A DNA stretch of 64,000 nt from the NCBI RefSeq assembly GCF_004360225.1, contig NZ_SNUA01000015.1, forward strand, positions 54,362 to 118,361. The letters are read 5' to 3'. Each line of letters begins with the position of its first letter. Position 1 is the stretch's first letter. The notes under the pieces were generated by a model that made no database searches, had not been told where the DNA came from, and worked only from the letters and a program-made list of their open reading frames with translations. The translations under genes and the position numbers were made by a program. This stretch comes from Alcanivorax sp. 24 (GTDB taxonomy: Bacteria; Pseudomonadota; Gammaproteobacteria; Pseudomonadales; Alcanivoracaceae). Below, one piece after another: positions 33,568 to 46,069 of the stretch.

Positions 33568-33636
33568 ATTCGCTGCCAAGGCAGCTTCCCGCAGGGGGCT
33601 ACAGAGTCGCTGTGGGAAGCTGCCTTGGCAGCGAAT
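33568..33636. repeat. REP pair
   Basis: ATTCGCTGCCAAGGCAGCTT.. (33568-33594) inverted at 33610-33636, with one mismatch in the foot (CCCGC against GTGGG). Stem GCTGCC-TT-GGCAGC. It lies between the convergent helicase and gltA ends. Confidence 0.85.
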
Positions 33637-33701
33637 GAACGTGTCAGTGAACTGGTGGGACATCAGAGGCTCACGAGCCCCGATTCCTGTTTCGCCCAAT
33701 A

Positions 33702-33733
33702 CGAAAACGCCGGCCCGAAGGCCGGCGTTTTCG
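33702..33733 (-). terminator. gltA: Intrinsic terminator of gltA
   Basis: CGAAAACGCCGGCC-cgaa-GGCCGGCGTTTTCG is a perfect 14 bp stem with a tetraloop, 26 bp after the gltA stop. It also works for transcripts from the other side. Confidence 0.9.
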
Positions 33734-33759
33734 TCTGACACCGAGGTGTCCCGAGGTGC

Positions 33760-35046
33760 CTACTTGCGCTCGTTGAGCGGCACGAAGGAACGCTCGGTCT
33801 CGCCGGTGTAGAGCTGGCGAGGACGGCCGATCTTGTAGGGATTGGAGATCATTTCGTTCCAGTGCGCGATCCAGCCCACGGTACGGGACAGGGCGAAGAT
33901 CACGGTGAACATGCTGGTCGGAATGCCAATCGCCTTGAGGATGATCCCGGAGTAGAAGTCGACGTTCGGGAACAGCTTCTTCTCTTTGAAGTACGGGTCG
34001 TTGAGGGCGATCTCCTCGAGCTTCATGGCAAGTTCGAGTTGCGGATCGTTGATGCCCAGTTCGGCCAGTACTTCGTGGCAGGATTCGCGCATCACCGTGG
34101 CACGCGGGTCGTAGTTTTTGTACACCCGGTGGCCAAAGCCCATCAGCTTGAACGGATCGTTCTTGTCTTTCGCCTTGGCGATGAACGTGTCGATCTGGGA
34201 AACGTCGCCGATCTCTTCCAGCATCTTCAGCACCGCTTCGTTGGCACCGCCGTGAGCCGGACCCCACAGGGCGGAAATGCCGGCGGCGATACACGCGAAC
34301 GGGTTGGCGCCGGAAGAACCGGCCAGACGCACGGTGGAGGTGGACGCGTTCTGCTCGTGATCGGCGTGGAGGATGAAGATGCGATCCATGGCGCGGGCCA
34401 GGGTCGGGCTGATCTTGCTGTCCTCGCAGGGGTTGCCGAACATCATGTGCAGGAAGTTTTCCGCGTAACCCAGATCGTTGCGCGGGTACATCAGTGGCTG
34501 ACCGAGACCGTACTTGTAGCACATGGCCGCGATGGTCGGCATCTTGGCGATAAGACGGAACGCGGTGACATCACGATGAGTGGGGTCATTGATGTCCAGC
34601 GAGTCGTGATAGAACGCGGACAGCGCCCCGACCACGCCGCACATGATCGCCATTGGATGGGCGTCACGGCGGAAGCCGTTGAAAAAGTTGCGAATCTGCT
34701 CGTGCACCATGGTGTGGTTCTTCACGGTGCTGACGAATTCCGCTTTCTGCTCGGCGCTCGGCAGTTCGCCGTTGAGCAGCAGATAGCACACTTCAAGGTA
34801 GTCGGACTTGGAAGCCAGTTCCTCGATGGAATAGCCGCGGTGCAGCAGCTGGCCTTTCTCGCCGTCGATGTACGTGATCTTGGATTCGCAGGACGCGGTG
34901 GACGTAAAGCCCGGGTCGAAGGTAAAGATGCCATTGGCGGTGAGGGAGGACACATCAATGACGTCCTGGCCCAGGGTCGGCGTATGGATCGGCAGTTCCA
35001 GATCCTCCCGGCCCTCTACCTTGAGAATGGCTTTCTTCTCGGTCAT
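33760..35046 (-). CDS. gltA: Citrate synthase
   Basis: 428 residues, the type II hexameric NADH-sensitive size. It condenses acetyl-CoA and oxaloacetate. The active-site segments are present: the His in [31 protein letters not shown], the second His with [15 protein letters not shown], and the C-terminal Asp region ([17 protein letters not shown]). N-terminal [13 protein letters not shown] matches the gammaproteobacterial type. It diverges from sdhCDAB across 684 bp, the arrangement known from Pseudomonas and E. coli. Confidence 0.97.
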   Translation of the reverse strand: MTEKKAILKVEGREDLELPIHTPTLGQDVIDVSSLTANGIFTFDPGFTSTASCESKITYIDGEKGQLLHRGYSIEELASKSDYLEVCYLLLNGELPSAEQKAEFVSTVKNHTMVHEQIRNFFNGFRRDAHPMAIMCGVVGALSAFYHDSLDINDPTHRDVTAFRLIAKMPTIAAMCYKYGLGQPLMYPRNDLGYAENFLHMMFGNPCEDSKISPTLARAMDRIFILHADHEQNASTSTVRLAGSSGANPFACIAAGISALWGPAHGGANEAVLKMLEEIGDVSQIDTFIAKAKDKNDPFKLMGFGHRVYKNYDPRATVMRESCHEVLAELGINDPQLELAMKLEEIALNDPYFKEKKLFPNVDFYSGIILKAIGIPTSMFTVIFALSRTVGWIAHWNEMISNPYKIGRPRQLYTGETERSFVPLNERK

Positions 35047-35344
35047 GGGAATTTCTCCTCGGTGTGTAGAGGGAGCAGCAGCGGAACCTGTGGACAGCGT
35101 CCGGACGGCGATGCCGAGCAGCGGCTGTTCAAAGGTCCCCCAAGGTCCTCCAGAGCGCGGGGGACGTTAAAGTTTTGGCCTGTCTTTGTCAACGAAGAAG
35201 GGACCATGGGAAAAGGTGTCTTTTGCAGGGTAAACAGCTTGTTACGGCCCGTAATGCTGGCATTTTGCCATGGAATGGCAAGGTGGTTGATGTAAAAGTG
35301 CCTATATAAAACAAAGTCTTAGCCTGTTTTACGCCAGTTGGCGT

Positions 35345-35373
35345 TTGTTTTGCCGTCGGCGCGGCGATATACT
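35345..35373 (+). promoter_or_regulatory. Sigma-70 promoter candidate for sdhCDAB
   Basis: TTGTTT, 17 bp spacer, TATACT. Transcription would start near 35380, about 350 nt upstream of sdhC, giving a long leader. Confidence 0.5.
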
Positions 35374-35378
35374 GCCGC

Positions 35379-35411
35379 CCGCAAGGGGACCTCTGACCGA
35401 GTCCCTTGCGG
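35379..35411 (+). promoter_or_regulatory. Leader hairpin of the sdh transcript
   Basis: CCGCAAGGGGAC and GTCCCTTGCGG pair over 11 bp with one bulged G and a 10 nt loop. It would sit at the extreme 5' end of the transcript from the promoter at 35345 and could stabilise the mRNA. No T-run follows, so it is not a classic terminator. Confidence 0.45.
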
Positions 35412-35730
35412 CATAGCAAGGTGGTGGCGTGATGCCGAGCAGTATAAAGGCAATGACAGGCGCCGCCCCTTGATTCGGGAGTTGTCAGGGAATACGCAAT
35501 CGGCCACGCCGCCATCCTTTATCAGGGGATGACCGCGGTGGCGTCGTTAGTGCATTCCGGCGACCGCCGACCGCAACGGACTTGGTCATGGATTCCCGGA
35601 ATACGGGCTTCACCCCGGCCCTGGTATCACCGCATTCGCCGCCAGTCTTCACCTTGAGACGACATCGGTGATGCCAAGTTCCCGACAACCGCTCCGGCCT
35701 GCCCGGAGCCCGGCAAAAGTGTAGGCTACC

Positions 35731-36105
35731 GTGAACGACAAAAGACCCGTCAATCTCGATCTATCGACGATCAAGTTCCCGGTCACCGCCATTGCGTCCA
35801 TCACTCACCGGATTACCGGCGTCGCCATTTTCGTGGCGTTGCCGATATTGCTGTGGATGCTGGATCGTTCCGTGGCGTCCCCGGAGAGCTTTGCGGACCT
35901 GAAACAACTCCTTGATTCCCCTCTGGCCAAACTGGTCGTGTGGGCCATCCTCACTCCGATTCTGTATCACCTGGTGGCCGGTATCCGGCATCTGTTCATG
36001 GACGCCGGGATGGGTGAGACCCTGGAAGGCGGACGGCGTGGCGCCAAATCGGTGTTCATCATCACCGCCGTTCTCGTTGTACTGGTAGGAGCTTGGATAT
36101 GGTAA
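35731..36105 (+). CDS. sdhC: Succinate dehydrogenase cytochrome b556 subunit
   Basis: 124 residues from a GTG start. NDKRPVNLDLSTIKFPVTAIASITHRITGV matches the SdhC N-terminus, with the quinone-site SxxHRxTG motif. Three transmembrane helices follow, and HLVAGIRHLFMD carries the haem b His ligand segment. It anchors SdhAB to the inner membrane with SdhD. The GTG start follows only a weak AGG; no in-frame ATG would keep the conserved N-terminus. It overlaps sdhD by 7 bp. Confidence 0.94.
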   Translation: MNDKRPVNLDLSTIKFPVTAIASITHRITGVAIFVALPILLWMLDRSVASPESFADLKQLLDSPLAKLVVWAILTPILYHLVAGIRHLFMDAGMGETLEGGRRGAKSVFIITAVLVVLVGAWIW

Positions 36106-36479
36106 CCCGGGTAACCAGCGTCACCAGTCTGGGCCGTAACGGCCTGTACGACTGGCTGATTCAGCGCGTCAGCGCCGTTGTTATCGGCGTGTACTTCATC
36201 GGCATGTTGGCTTATCTGATCGCCCAGCCGAATCTTGATTATGGCACCTGGAAGGCCTTTATCGGTTCCGTGCCCATGCAGATTGCCACCACCTTGCTGG
36301 TGCTTTCCGTGGCCGCCCACACCTGGGTTGGCCTGTGGGGCGTGACCACCGACTATCTCACCAGTCTGACCTTTGGCAAATCCGCCACCGGTGTACGCCT
36401 TGTCGTGCAGATGGTGATTGCTCTGCTGCTGTTGGTCTACGTCCTTTGGGGCCTGGTAACGATTTGGGGAGGCGCTTGA
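36099..36479 (+). CDS. sdhD: Succinate dehydrogenase membrane anchor subunit
   Basis: 126 residues with three transmembrane helices. The family segment GLYDWLIQRVSAVVIGVYFIGML is at the start. The second haem b ligand lies in LSVAAHTWVGLWGVTTDYL, where H and the D-Y pair fit the SdhD haem/quinone site. The ATG at 36099 overlaps the sdhC stop and has GGAG upstream. It is followed 3 bp later by sdhA. Confidence 0.94.
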   Translation: MVTRVTSVTSLGRNGLYDWLIQRVSAVVIGVYFIGMLAYLIAQPNLDYGTWKAFIGSVPMQIATTLLVLSVAAHTWVGLWGVTTDYLTSLTFGKSATGVRLVVQMVIALLLLVYVLWGLVTIWGGA

Positions 36480-36482
36480 TCC

Positions 36483-38258
36483 ATGTCCATTCGCACCATT
36501 ACCTTTGATGCCATCGTGGTGGGTGGCGGCGGCGCCGGCATGCGCGCGTCCCTGCAGATGGCGCAGTCCGGTTTCAAGACCGCGCTGATTTCCAAAGTAT
36601 TCCCCACCCGTTCCCATACGGTATCCGCCCAGGGCGGTATCACCTGTGCCATTGCCTCCGCCGATCCCAATGACGACTGGCGCTGGCACATGTACGACAC
36701 GGTCAAGGGCTCCGATTACATCGGTGACCAGGACGCCATCGAATATATGTGCTCGGTGGGCCCGGAAGCGGTGTTCGAACTTGACCACATGGGGCTGCCG
36801 TTCTCCCGTACCGAGGAAGGCCGGATCTACCAGCGCCCGTTCGGTGGTCAGTCGAAGAACTTCGGTGAGGGTGGTCAGGCCGCCCGGACCTGTGCCGCCG
36901 CCGACCGTACCGGTCACGCTCTGCTGCATACTCTGTATCAGCAGAACCTGAAGAACGGCACCCAGGTGTACAGTGAGTGGTACGCCGCCGAGCTGGTGAA
37001 GGATGGCCAGGGCAATGTCTGTGGCGTTATCGCCATCTGCATCGAAACCGGCGAAACGGTATTCTTCAAAGCCAAGGCGACGGTGTTCGCCACCGGCGGT
37101 TCCGGCCGTATCTACGCCTCCACCACCAACGCCCTGATCAACACCGGCGACGGTGTCGGCATGGCCCTGCGGGCCGGTCTGCCGGTGCAGGACATCGAGA
37201 TGTGGCAATTCCACCCCACCGGTATCGCCGGCGCCGGGGTGCTGGTGACCGAAGGTTGCCGGGGTGAGGGCGGTTACCTCATCAACAAGGACGGCGAACG
37301 CTTCATGGAGCGTTACGCGCCCAACGCCAAGGACCTGGCGTCCCGGGACGTTGTCGCCCGTTCCATGATGATGGAAATCCTGGACGGCCGTGGCGCCGGT
37401 CCGGATGGTGACCACGTTTTCCTCAAGCTCGATCACCTGGGCGAGGAAGTGCTGCACAGCCGCCTGCCGGGCATCTGTGAGCTGGCCATCACCTTCGCCC
37501 ACACCGATCCGGTGAAGGAGCCGATCCCGGTGGTGCCCACCTGTCACTATATGATGGGCGGTATCCCCACCAACGTGCATGGTCAGGCGATCAGGCTGGC
37601 CAACGGCCACGAAGGTCAGGATCAGTTCGTCAACGGCTTGTTCGCGGTGGGCGAGGTGGCCTGTGTCTCCGTGCACGGCGCCAACCGTCTCGGTGGCAAC
37701 TCCCTGCTCGATCTGGTGGTGTTCGGCCGCGCCGCCGGCCTGTTCATCGAAGATGCTCTGCGCCAGGGCATGACCCAGTACGAGCCGAGCAACGACGATA
37801 TCGACCAGGCCCTGAGCCGGGTGCGTCGTTGGGACGACTCCAAGGGCGGCGAGTCCGTGGCCAGCCTGCGCAAAGAGCTGCAGAGCACCATGCAGAATCA
37901 CTTCGGTGTATTCCGCAAGGGCGATCTCATGCACGAAGGCGTTTCCAAACTGGCTGAACTGCGCGAGCGTGTCGCCAAGGCTCATCTGGAGGACAAGAGC
38001 CAGTCCTTTAATACCGCCCGGGTCGAAGCGCTGGAGCTGGATAACCTGCTGGAAGTGGCGGAAGCCACCGCCATCGCCGCCGAAGGCCGCAAGGAAAGCC
38101 GTGGGGCTCACGCCCGTTACGACTTCCCGGACCGTGACGATGAGAACTGGCTGTGTCATTCCATCTACGATCCGCTCACCAAGCAATTGGGTAAGCGCGC
38201 GGTGAACTTCGAACCGAAGACCGTGGATACCTTCCAGCCCAAGGCGCGGACCTACTAA
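36483..38258 (+). CDS. sdhA: Succinate dehydrogenase flavoprotein subunit
   Basis: 591 residues, the standard length. It oxidises succinate to fumarate with covalent FAD. FAD motif [20 protein letters not shown]; the FAD-linking His in [16 protein letters not shown]; substrate residues in [15 protein letters not shown] and [25 protein letters not shown]; end [32 protein letters not shown] precedes the start. It is third in the sdhCDAB operon. Confidence 0.97.
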   Translation: MSIRTITFDAIVVGGGGAGMRASLQMAQSGFKTALISKVFPTRSHTVSAQGGITCAIASADPNDDWRWHMYDTVKGSDYIGDQDAIEYMCSVGPEAVFELDHMGLPFSRTEEGRIYQRPFGGQSKNFGEGGQAARTCAAADRTGHALLHTLYQQNLKNGTQVYSEWYAAELVKDGQGNVCGVIAICIETGETVFFKAKATVFATGGSGRIYASTTNALINTGDGVGMALRAGLPVQDIEMWQFHPTGIAGAGVLVTEGCRGEGGYLINKDGERFMERYAPNAKDLASRDVVARSMMMEILDGRGAGPDGDHVFLKLDHLGEEVLHSRLPGICELAITFAHTDPVKEPIPVVPTCHYMMGGIPTNVHGQAIRLANGHEGQDQFVNGLFAVGEVACVSVHGANRLGGNSLLDLVVFGRAAGLFIEDALRQGMTQYEPSNDDIDQALSRVRRWDDSKGGESVASLRKELQSTMQNHFGVFRKGDLMHEGVSKLAELRERVAKAHLEDKSQSFNTARVEALELDNLLEVAEATAIAAEGRKESRGAHARYDFPDRDDENWLCHSIYDPLTKQLGKRAVNFEPKTVDTFQPKARTY

Positions 38259-38270
38259 CGGAGAGCTGCA

Positions 38271-38987
38271 ATGAAAGTCAGTATCTATCGCTACAATCCG
38301 GATACCGACCGCGAACCGACCATGAAAGAGTACGATGTGGACACCCAGGGCAAGGACCTGATGGTGCTCGACGTGCTTAACCTGGTGAAGGAGATGGACC
38401 CGTCCCTCGGGTTCCGTCGCTCCTGTCGCGAAGGGGTGTGCGGCTCCGACGGTATGAACATCAACGGCAAGAACGGTCTGGCCTGTATCACCTCGCTGTC
38501 TTCCGTGGCGCCTGGCGTTAAAGAAGGTAAAAAAGCGCTGGTGCTGCGGCCGCTGCCGGGGCTGCCAGTGGTGCGCGATCTGGTGGTGGACATGACCATG
38601 TTCTACAACCAGTACGAGAAGGTGCAGCCGTACCTGCAAAACAGCACGCCGGCTCCGGCCATTGAGCGTCTGCAGTCCCCGGAAGAGCGCGCCAAGCTTG
38701 ATGGCCTGTACGAGTGCATTCTGTGTGCCTGCTGCTCCACCAGCTGCCCCAGCTTCTGGTGGAACCCGGACAAGTTCCTGGGGCCGGCGGCGCTGTTGCA
38801 GGGCTATCGCTTCCTGGCGGACAGCCGTGACAACGCCACTGAAGAGCGCCTGGCGCGCCTGGACGACCCGTTCAGTCTGTTCCGGTGCCATGGCATCATG
38901 AACTGCGTCAGCGTTTGCCCGAAAGGGCTCAACCCGACCCGGGCCATCGGCCATATCCGTTCCATGTTGTTGGAACGGGGCATCTGA
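38271..38987 (+). CDS. sdhB: Succinate dehydrogenase iron-sulfur subunit
   Basis: 238 residues. The [2Fe-2S] ligands are in RRSCREGVCGSDGMNINGKNGLAC. The [4Fe-4S] and [3Fe-4S] ligands are in ECILCACCSTSCPSFWWNPD and CHGIMNCVSVCPKGLNPTRAIGHIR. It passes electrons from SdhA to quinone at the membrane anchor. It starts 12 bp after sdhA (GGAGAGCTGCA before the ATG) and is closed by a strong terminator. Confidence 0.97.
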   Translation: MKVSIYRYNPDTDREPTMKEYDVDTQGKDLMVLDVLNLVKEMDPSLGFRRSCREGVCGSDGMNINGKNGLACITSLSSVAPGVKEGKKALVLRPLPGLPVVRDLVVDMTMFYNQYEKVQPYLQNSTPAPAIERLQSPEERAKLDGLYECILCACCSTSCPSFWWNPDKFLGPAALLQGYRFLADSRDNATEERLARLDDPFSLFRCHGIMNCVSVCPKGLNPTRAIGHIRSMLLERGI

Positions 38988-38996
38988 CCCGGACCT

Positions 38997-39025
38997 AAAA
39001 AGGCGGCCTCCGGGCCGCCTTTTTT
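38997..39025 (+). terminator. Intrinsic terminator of sdhCDAB
   Basis: AGGCGGCC-tccg-GGCCGCCT preceded by AAAA and followed by TTTTT, 10 bp after the sdhB stop. Composite repeat 2 begins 4 bp later, so sucAB is likely read mainly from its own promoter. Confidence 0.9.
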
Positions 39026-39028
39026 GTG

Positions 39029-39803
39029 GTGCCGGACGCTTGACGCCTGACGCTAAAGTCAAAACCCGGGGCTGCGGGCATTGCGGAAATAAAAAATTGC
39101 CGGGAGTAATTTTTAACGTTGCTCGGCGACGGCCCGAAGGGTGGCCGCCATGGACGGCGGTCATGAAAAGGTTCCTCGGGGTTTAGCGGGAAGGGTCGCT
39201 CCGGCGGGGGCTCCCATATTGCCCGGTTACCTCGAAGACCTCCCTTCAGAGGTGGCTACAACGTCGCTGTGGGAAGCTTGCTGGCAAGCGAATCGCCAAC
39301 GGCTCAGGGCATTCGCGGCCAAGCGGAGCGCCGCCCGGGCCGCTTCCCGCAGCAGTTTCGTGGCAGATCCGTGGGAGACCAGCATGCTGGCGAACTCCTG
39401 CCCTCAGGTGTTGGGATATTCGCTTGCCAGCAAGCTTCCCACAGCGGCTTGGTGGCAGATCCGTGGGAGACCAGCTTGCTGGCGAATTCCTGCCCTCAGG
39501 TGTTGGGATATTCGCTTGCCAGCAAGCTTCCCACAGCGGCTTCGTGGCGGATCCGTGGGAGACCAGCTTGCTGGCGAACTCCTGCCCTCTGGTGTTGGGA
39601 TATTCGCTTGCCAGCAAGCTTCCCACAGCGGCTTGGTGGCAGATCCGTGGGAGACCAGCTTGCTGGCGAATTCCTGCCCTCAGGTGTTGGGATATTCGCT
39701 TGCCAGCAAGCTTCCCACAGCGGCTTCGTGGCGGATCCGTGGGAGACCAGCTTGCTGGCGAATATAGCGGCTTGGTAGCCCCTTCCGTTACAGACCCGTG
39801 CCC
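39029..39803 (+). repeat. Composite repeat, copy 2: structured head plus REP-pair array
   Basis: Same plan and orientation as the element at 3724. The head keeps the hairpins with single changes that leave G-U pairs: GTAATTTTT opposite AAAAATTGC (near 39092-39114) and GGCCGCC opposite GGCGGTC (39143-39162). The array has a truncated unit and four full 92 bp units (starts 39418, 39510, 39602, 39694) with the linker type GTGTTGGGATA. It ends in the same TTCCGTTACAGACCCGTGCC as copy 1. Confidence 0.9.
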
Positions 39804-40311
39804 ATGATTGAAGCGCCGTGCCCCGCCAAACCGCGATGAACCAAAAAAAGCGTTTTAGTGCTTGCCAGGGCGTTGGGTCTGGTTTTGCATTATCGGCGTC
39901 CGGCGTTTTTTTGTATCTGAATGCGACCCCCGGGGGCCAATCCGGTGCGCTTCGGATAAGCTTGAAATCGTGGCGACCGCCCCGATAAACAGACTCGACC
40001 TTGGTGGCATTGAAGTTCCGCCCGAAAAGGTCGATAAGTCGGACAGCGTTGAAGGGCTGAACAGGCCGGTTGGCTGGGTACGGGCCGCCGGTGAGTCCCG
40101 AACCGCCTCTAACAAAAGCCTCACAAACGTACTACACTATCGACCGGTTCCGGAAACCCCGGAATCGGTGTATGCAGCAGGGTGGAGCGGGGCTTAAAAG
40201 GCGGCCGCTCCGGACACATTGAAAGCTCGGGAACAGGGTCATCCTCCCTGTGGTCACAGCACCATCTCATGCCACAGGCGTGACAGGCTCCCGGCTAAGG
40301 AACGAGCGACG
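39804..40311. other. sucA upstream region
   Basis: 508 bp between composite repeat 2 and sucA. Frames on both strands are open but have neither ribosome-binding sites nor recognisable products. It should contain the sucA promoter; I see no motif I would defend. Confidence 0.5.
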
Positions 40312-43149
40312 ATGCAAGACAGTTCCATGCAGCGCCAATGGCAATCCTCCCCTCTCGGGGGTGCCAACATGGCCTATGTCGATGAACTGTACGAATCCTA
40401 TCTGACAGATCCCAACTCCGTGCCGGAAGACTGGCGCGCTTACTTCGAAAAACTCCCCAGCGTCAACGGTGCCGTTGAGTCCGATGTTCCCCACGGACCG
40501 GTGCGTGAGTACTTTTTGCTGGAAGCCAAGAACCGCTCCCGGGTCCAGAAGATGGGCGCCGGCGCGGTCAGCAGCGAGCACGAACGTCGCCAGGTGCGGG
40601 TTCTGCATCTGATCGCCGCTTACCGCAACCGTGGGCACCAGGTGGCCAAGTTGGACCCGCTGGGGCTGATGGAGCGGGAGCAGGTGGCGGATCTGGAGCT
40701 GGCCCATCATGGTCTGAGTCAGTCCGACCTGGAAACCGTATTCCAGACCGGCAATCTGTTCATTGGTAAGCCGGAAGCCAAACTCCGTGAAATCGTTGAC
40801 TGCCTGAAGGGCGCCTACTGCTCCTCGGTCGGTGCCGAATACATGCACATCGTCAACACCGCGGAGAAGCGCTGGATTCAGCAACGGCTGGAGAGTGTGC
40901 GTAGCCATCCGCAATATAATGCGGAGATCAAGCAACACATCCTGGAACGGCTCACCGCCGCCGAAGGGCTGGAAAAATACCTGGGCAGTCGCTACCCGGG
41001 TACCAAGCGCTTTGGTCTGGAAGGCGGTGAATCCCTGATTCCGCTGGTGGACGAGATGATCCAGCGGGTCGGCAGCTACGGCGCCAAGGAAATGGTGCTC
41101 GGCATGGCCCACCGGGGCCGGCTGAATGTGCTGGTGAACACCCTGGGCAAGAGCCCGCGGGATCTGTTCGGCGAATTCGAAGGCAAAAGCTTCAACGAGC
41201 AGGGCTCCGGTGATGTGAAATACCACCAGGGCTTCTCCTCCAACGTGCAGACCTCCGGCGGTGAAGTGCACCTGGCCATGGCTTTCAACCCCTCTCACCT
41301 GGAAATCGTCTCTCCGGTGGTGGAAGGGTCCGTGCGTGCCCGCCAGGACCGCCGTCAGGATCACGGTGGTGACCAGGTGGTGCCGATCCTGGTGCACGGT
41401 GACGCGGCCTTCGCCGGTCAGGGCGTGGTCATGGAAACCTTCCAGATGTCCCAGACCCGCGGCTTCAAAACCGGCGGCACCCTGCACGTGATCATCAATA
41501 ACCAGGTGGGTTTCACCACCAGCCGTCAGGACGATGCCCGTTCCACCGAGTACTGCACCGATGTGGCGAAGATGGTCCAGGCACCGATTTTCCACGTCAA
41601 CGCGGACGATCCGGAAGCGGTGTACTTCGTCACCCAGCTGGCGGTGGATTACCGCATGCAGTTCAAGAAGGACGTGGTGATCGACCTGATCTGTTACCGC
41701 CGTCTGGGTCACAACGAGGCGGATGAGCCGTCCTCCACCCAGCCGCTGATGTACAAGAAGATCAAGTCGCACCCGACCACCCGTACGCTCTACGCGGAGG
41801 CGCTGATCAGCCAGCAGGTGATCAGCGAGCAGGACGCGCAGAAGATGGTGGACGATTACCGCGACGCGCTGGACGAAGGCAACCACGTGGTCAAGGCCCT
41901 GGTGCGTGAGCCCAACAAGGCGCTGTTCGTGGACTGGTCTCCCTACATCGGCCACGAAGTGGAAGACGATTGGGATACCGGCTACCCACTGAAAAAATTG
42001 CAGGACCTGGCCGGGCGCCTGGAAACCCTGCCGGAAGGTCTGGTGGTGCAACGTCAGGTCAAGAAGATCGTGGAAGACCGCCGCAAGATGACCGCCGGCG
42101 CCCAGCCGCTGAACTGGGGGTACGGGGAAACCCTGGCCTACGCCACCTTGCTGGATCAGGGCTTCGCGGTGCGTCTCACCGGTCAGGACTGTGGCCGCGG
42201 TACCTTCTCCCACCGCCACGCGGTGCTGCACAACCAGAAGAACGGCGAGCAGTACGTTCCTCTGCAGCACCTCTATGACGGTCAGCCGGAGTTCGATATC
42301 TACGACTCCCTGCTGTCCGAGGAAGCGGTGCTGGGCTTCGAATACGGCTACGCCACCACCACGCCGAAGTCGCTGGTGCTGTGGGAAGCGCAGTTTGGCG
42401 ATTTCGCCAACGGCGCCCAGGTGGTGATCGACCAGTTCATCTCTTCCGGCGAGGCCAAGTGGGGGCGGCTGTGCGGTTTGACGCTGCTGCTGCCGCACGG
42501 CTACGAAGGGCAGGGACCGGAACACTCCTCCGCCCGTCTGGAACGCTTCCTGCAGCTCAGCGCCGAGCACAACATGCAGGTCTGCGTACCGTCGACTCCG
42601 GCACAAATCTTCCACCTGCTGCGTCGCCAGGCGGTACGGCCGCTGCGCAAGCCGCTGGTGGTGATGAGTCCGAAGAGCCTGCTGCGGCACAAACGGGCGA
42701 TCTCGTCCCTGGAGGACCTCTCGGAAGGTCGTTTCCACACCGTGCTGGAGGATACCGCCGAGCTTGATAACGAAGCGGTGAACCGCGTGGTGATGTGTTC
42801 CGGCAAGGTCTACTACGACCTGCTGGAAAAACGCGAGTCCGACGACATCAAGGACACCGCGCTGGTCCGCATCGAGCAGCTCTATCCGTTCCCGGAGCAG
42901 CGGCTGCGCGAGATTCTGGAAAGCTATCCGAATCTCGAGCATGTGGTCTGGTGTCAGGAGGAGCCGATGAACCAGGGCGCCTGGTACTGCTCCCAACACC
43001 ACATGTTCCGGGTGGCCCGCGCGGTCAATCCGAAACTGTACGTGCAATACGCGGGCCGTGACATGGCGGCGGCTCCGGCGGCGGGTTCGATGTCCCTGCA
43101 CGTGGAACAGCAGCAGCGTCTGGTCGAAGACGCCTTCAACATCAAGTAG
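40312..43149 (+). CDS. sucA: 2-oxoglutarate dehydrogenase E1 component
   Basis: 945 residues. It is the thiamine-diphosphate E1 of the 2-oxoglutarate dehydrogenase complex. N-terminal GGANMAYVDELYESYLTDPNSVPEDWRAYF is the E1o-specific E2-binding region. Core motifs include FGLEGGESLIPLVDEMIQ, GMAHRGRLNVLVNTLGK and the ThDP segment VHGDAAFAGQGVVMETFQM. C-terminal YPFPEQRLREIL and VVWCQEEPMNQGAW are typical. The ATG at 40312 has AAGGA upstream; the frame open to 40219 does not match the family. It starts the sucAB-lpd-sucCD block. Confidence 0.97.
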   Translation: MQDSSMQRQWQSSPLGGANMAYVDELYESYLTDPNSVPEDWRAYFEKLPSVNGAVESDVPHGPVREYFLLEAKNRSRVQKMGAGAVSSEHERRQVRVLHLIAAYRNRGHQVAKLDPLGLMEREQVADLELAHHGLSQSDLETVFQTGNLFIGKPEAKLREIVDCLKGAYCSSVGAEYMHIVNTAEKRWIQQRLESVRSHPQYNAEIKQHILERLTAAEGLEKYLGSRYPGTKRFGLEGGESLIPLVDEMIQRVGSYGAKEMVLGMAHRGRLNVLVNTLGKSPRDLFGEFEGKSFNEQGSGDVKYHQGFSSNVQTSGGEVHLAMAFNPSHLEIVSPVVEGSVRARQDRRQDHGGDQVVPILVHGDAAFAGQGVVMETFQMSQTRGFKTGGTLHVIINNQVGFTTSRQDDARSTEYCTDVAKMVQAPIFHVNADDPEAVYFVTQLAVDYRMQFKKDVVIDLICYRRLGHNEADEPSSTQPLMYKKIKSHPTTRTLYAEALISQQVISEQDAQKMVDDYRDALDEGNHVVKALVREPNKALFVDWSPYIGHEVEDDWDTGYPLKKLQDLAGRLETLPEGLVVQRQVKKIVEDRRKMTAGAQPLNWGYGETLAYATLLDQGFAVRLTGQDCGRGTFSHRHAVLHNQKNGEQYVPLQHLYDGQPEFDIYDSLLSEEAVLGFEYGYATTTPKSLVLWEAQFGDFANGAQVVIDQFISSGEAKWGRLCGLTLLLPHGYEGQGPEHSSARLERFLQLSAEHNMQVCVPSTPAQIFHLLRRQAVRPLRKPLVVMSPKSLLRHKRAISSLEDLSEGRFHTVLEDTAELDNEAVNRVVMCSGKVYYDLLEKRESDDIKDTALVRIEQLYPFPEQRLREILESYPNLEHVVWCQEEPMNQGAWYCSQHHMFRVARAVNPKLYVQYAGRDMAAAPAAGSMSLHVEQQQRLVEDAFNIK

Positions 43150-43180
43150 ACAGCCTAACGAACTCGTTTAAGGAACAGGC

Positions 43181-45907
<2,727 letters not shown>

Positions 45908-45954
45908 AAGTCGGGCTTCCGGCGTGCCGCGCTGGCCGATATCGGACGTAGTGT

Positions 45955-45995
45955 GTTTGCACCGCCGTGCTCCCGAGGGAGCCGTCGGCGCAAAC
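45955..45995 (+). promoter_or_regulatory. Hairpin between lpd and sucC
   Basis: Outer stem GTTTGC/GCAAAC, middle CCG/CGG and inner GCTCCC-ga-GGGAGC form one extended hairpin in the 162 bp lpd-sucC gap. No T-run follows. It may set the lpd/sucCD message ratio by processing or partial termination. Confidence 0.4.
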
Positions 45996-46069
45996 GCGAA
46001 ACTTCGTCGGTTGTTGGCGTGCCACGCCGTCCCGCCTTTTGATCTTTCATCAACGACGGAATTAATGGC

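Larger units (their letters stand above)
35047..35730. other. gltA-sdhC divergent regulatory region
   Basis: 684 bp with no credible gene. Seen within it: a hairpin TTGCCAT-gga-ATGGCAA near 35272, a sigma-70 promoter toward sdh (35345-35373) with a strong hairpin at the expected 5' end of the transcript, and a GC-rich stretch of about 200 bp before sdhC with no obvious motif. Confidence 0.6.

Noticed and set aside
39418..39760. CRISPR array
   Set aside because: The period is 92 bp, the repeated units are inverted palindromic pairs with repeated linkers, there are no unique spacers and no cas genes.
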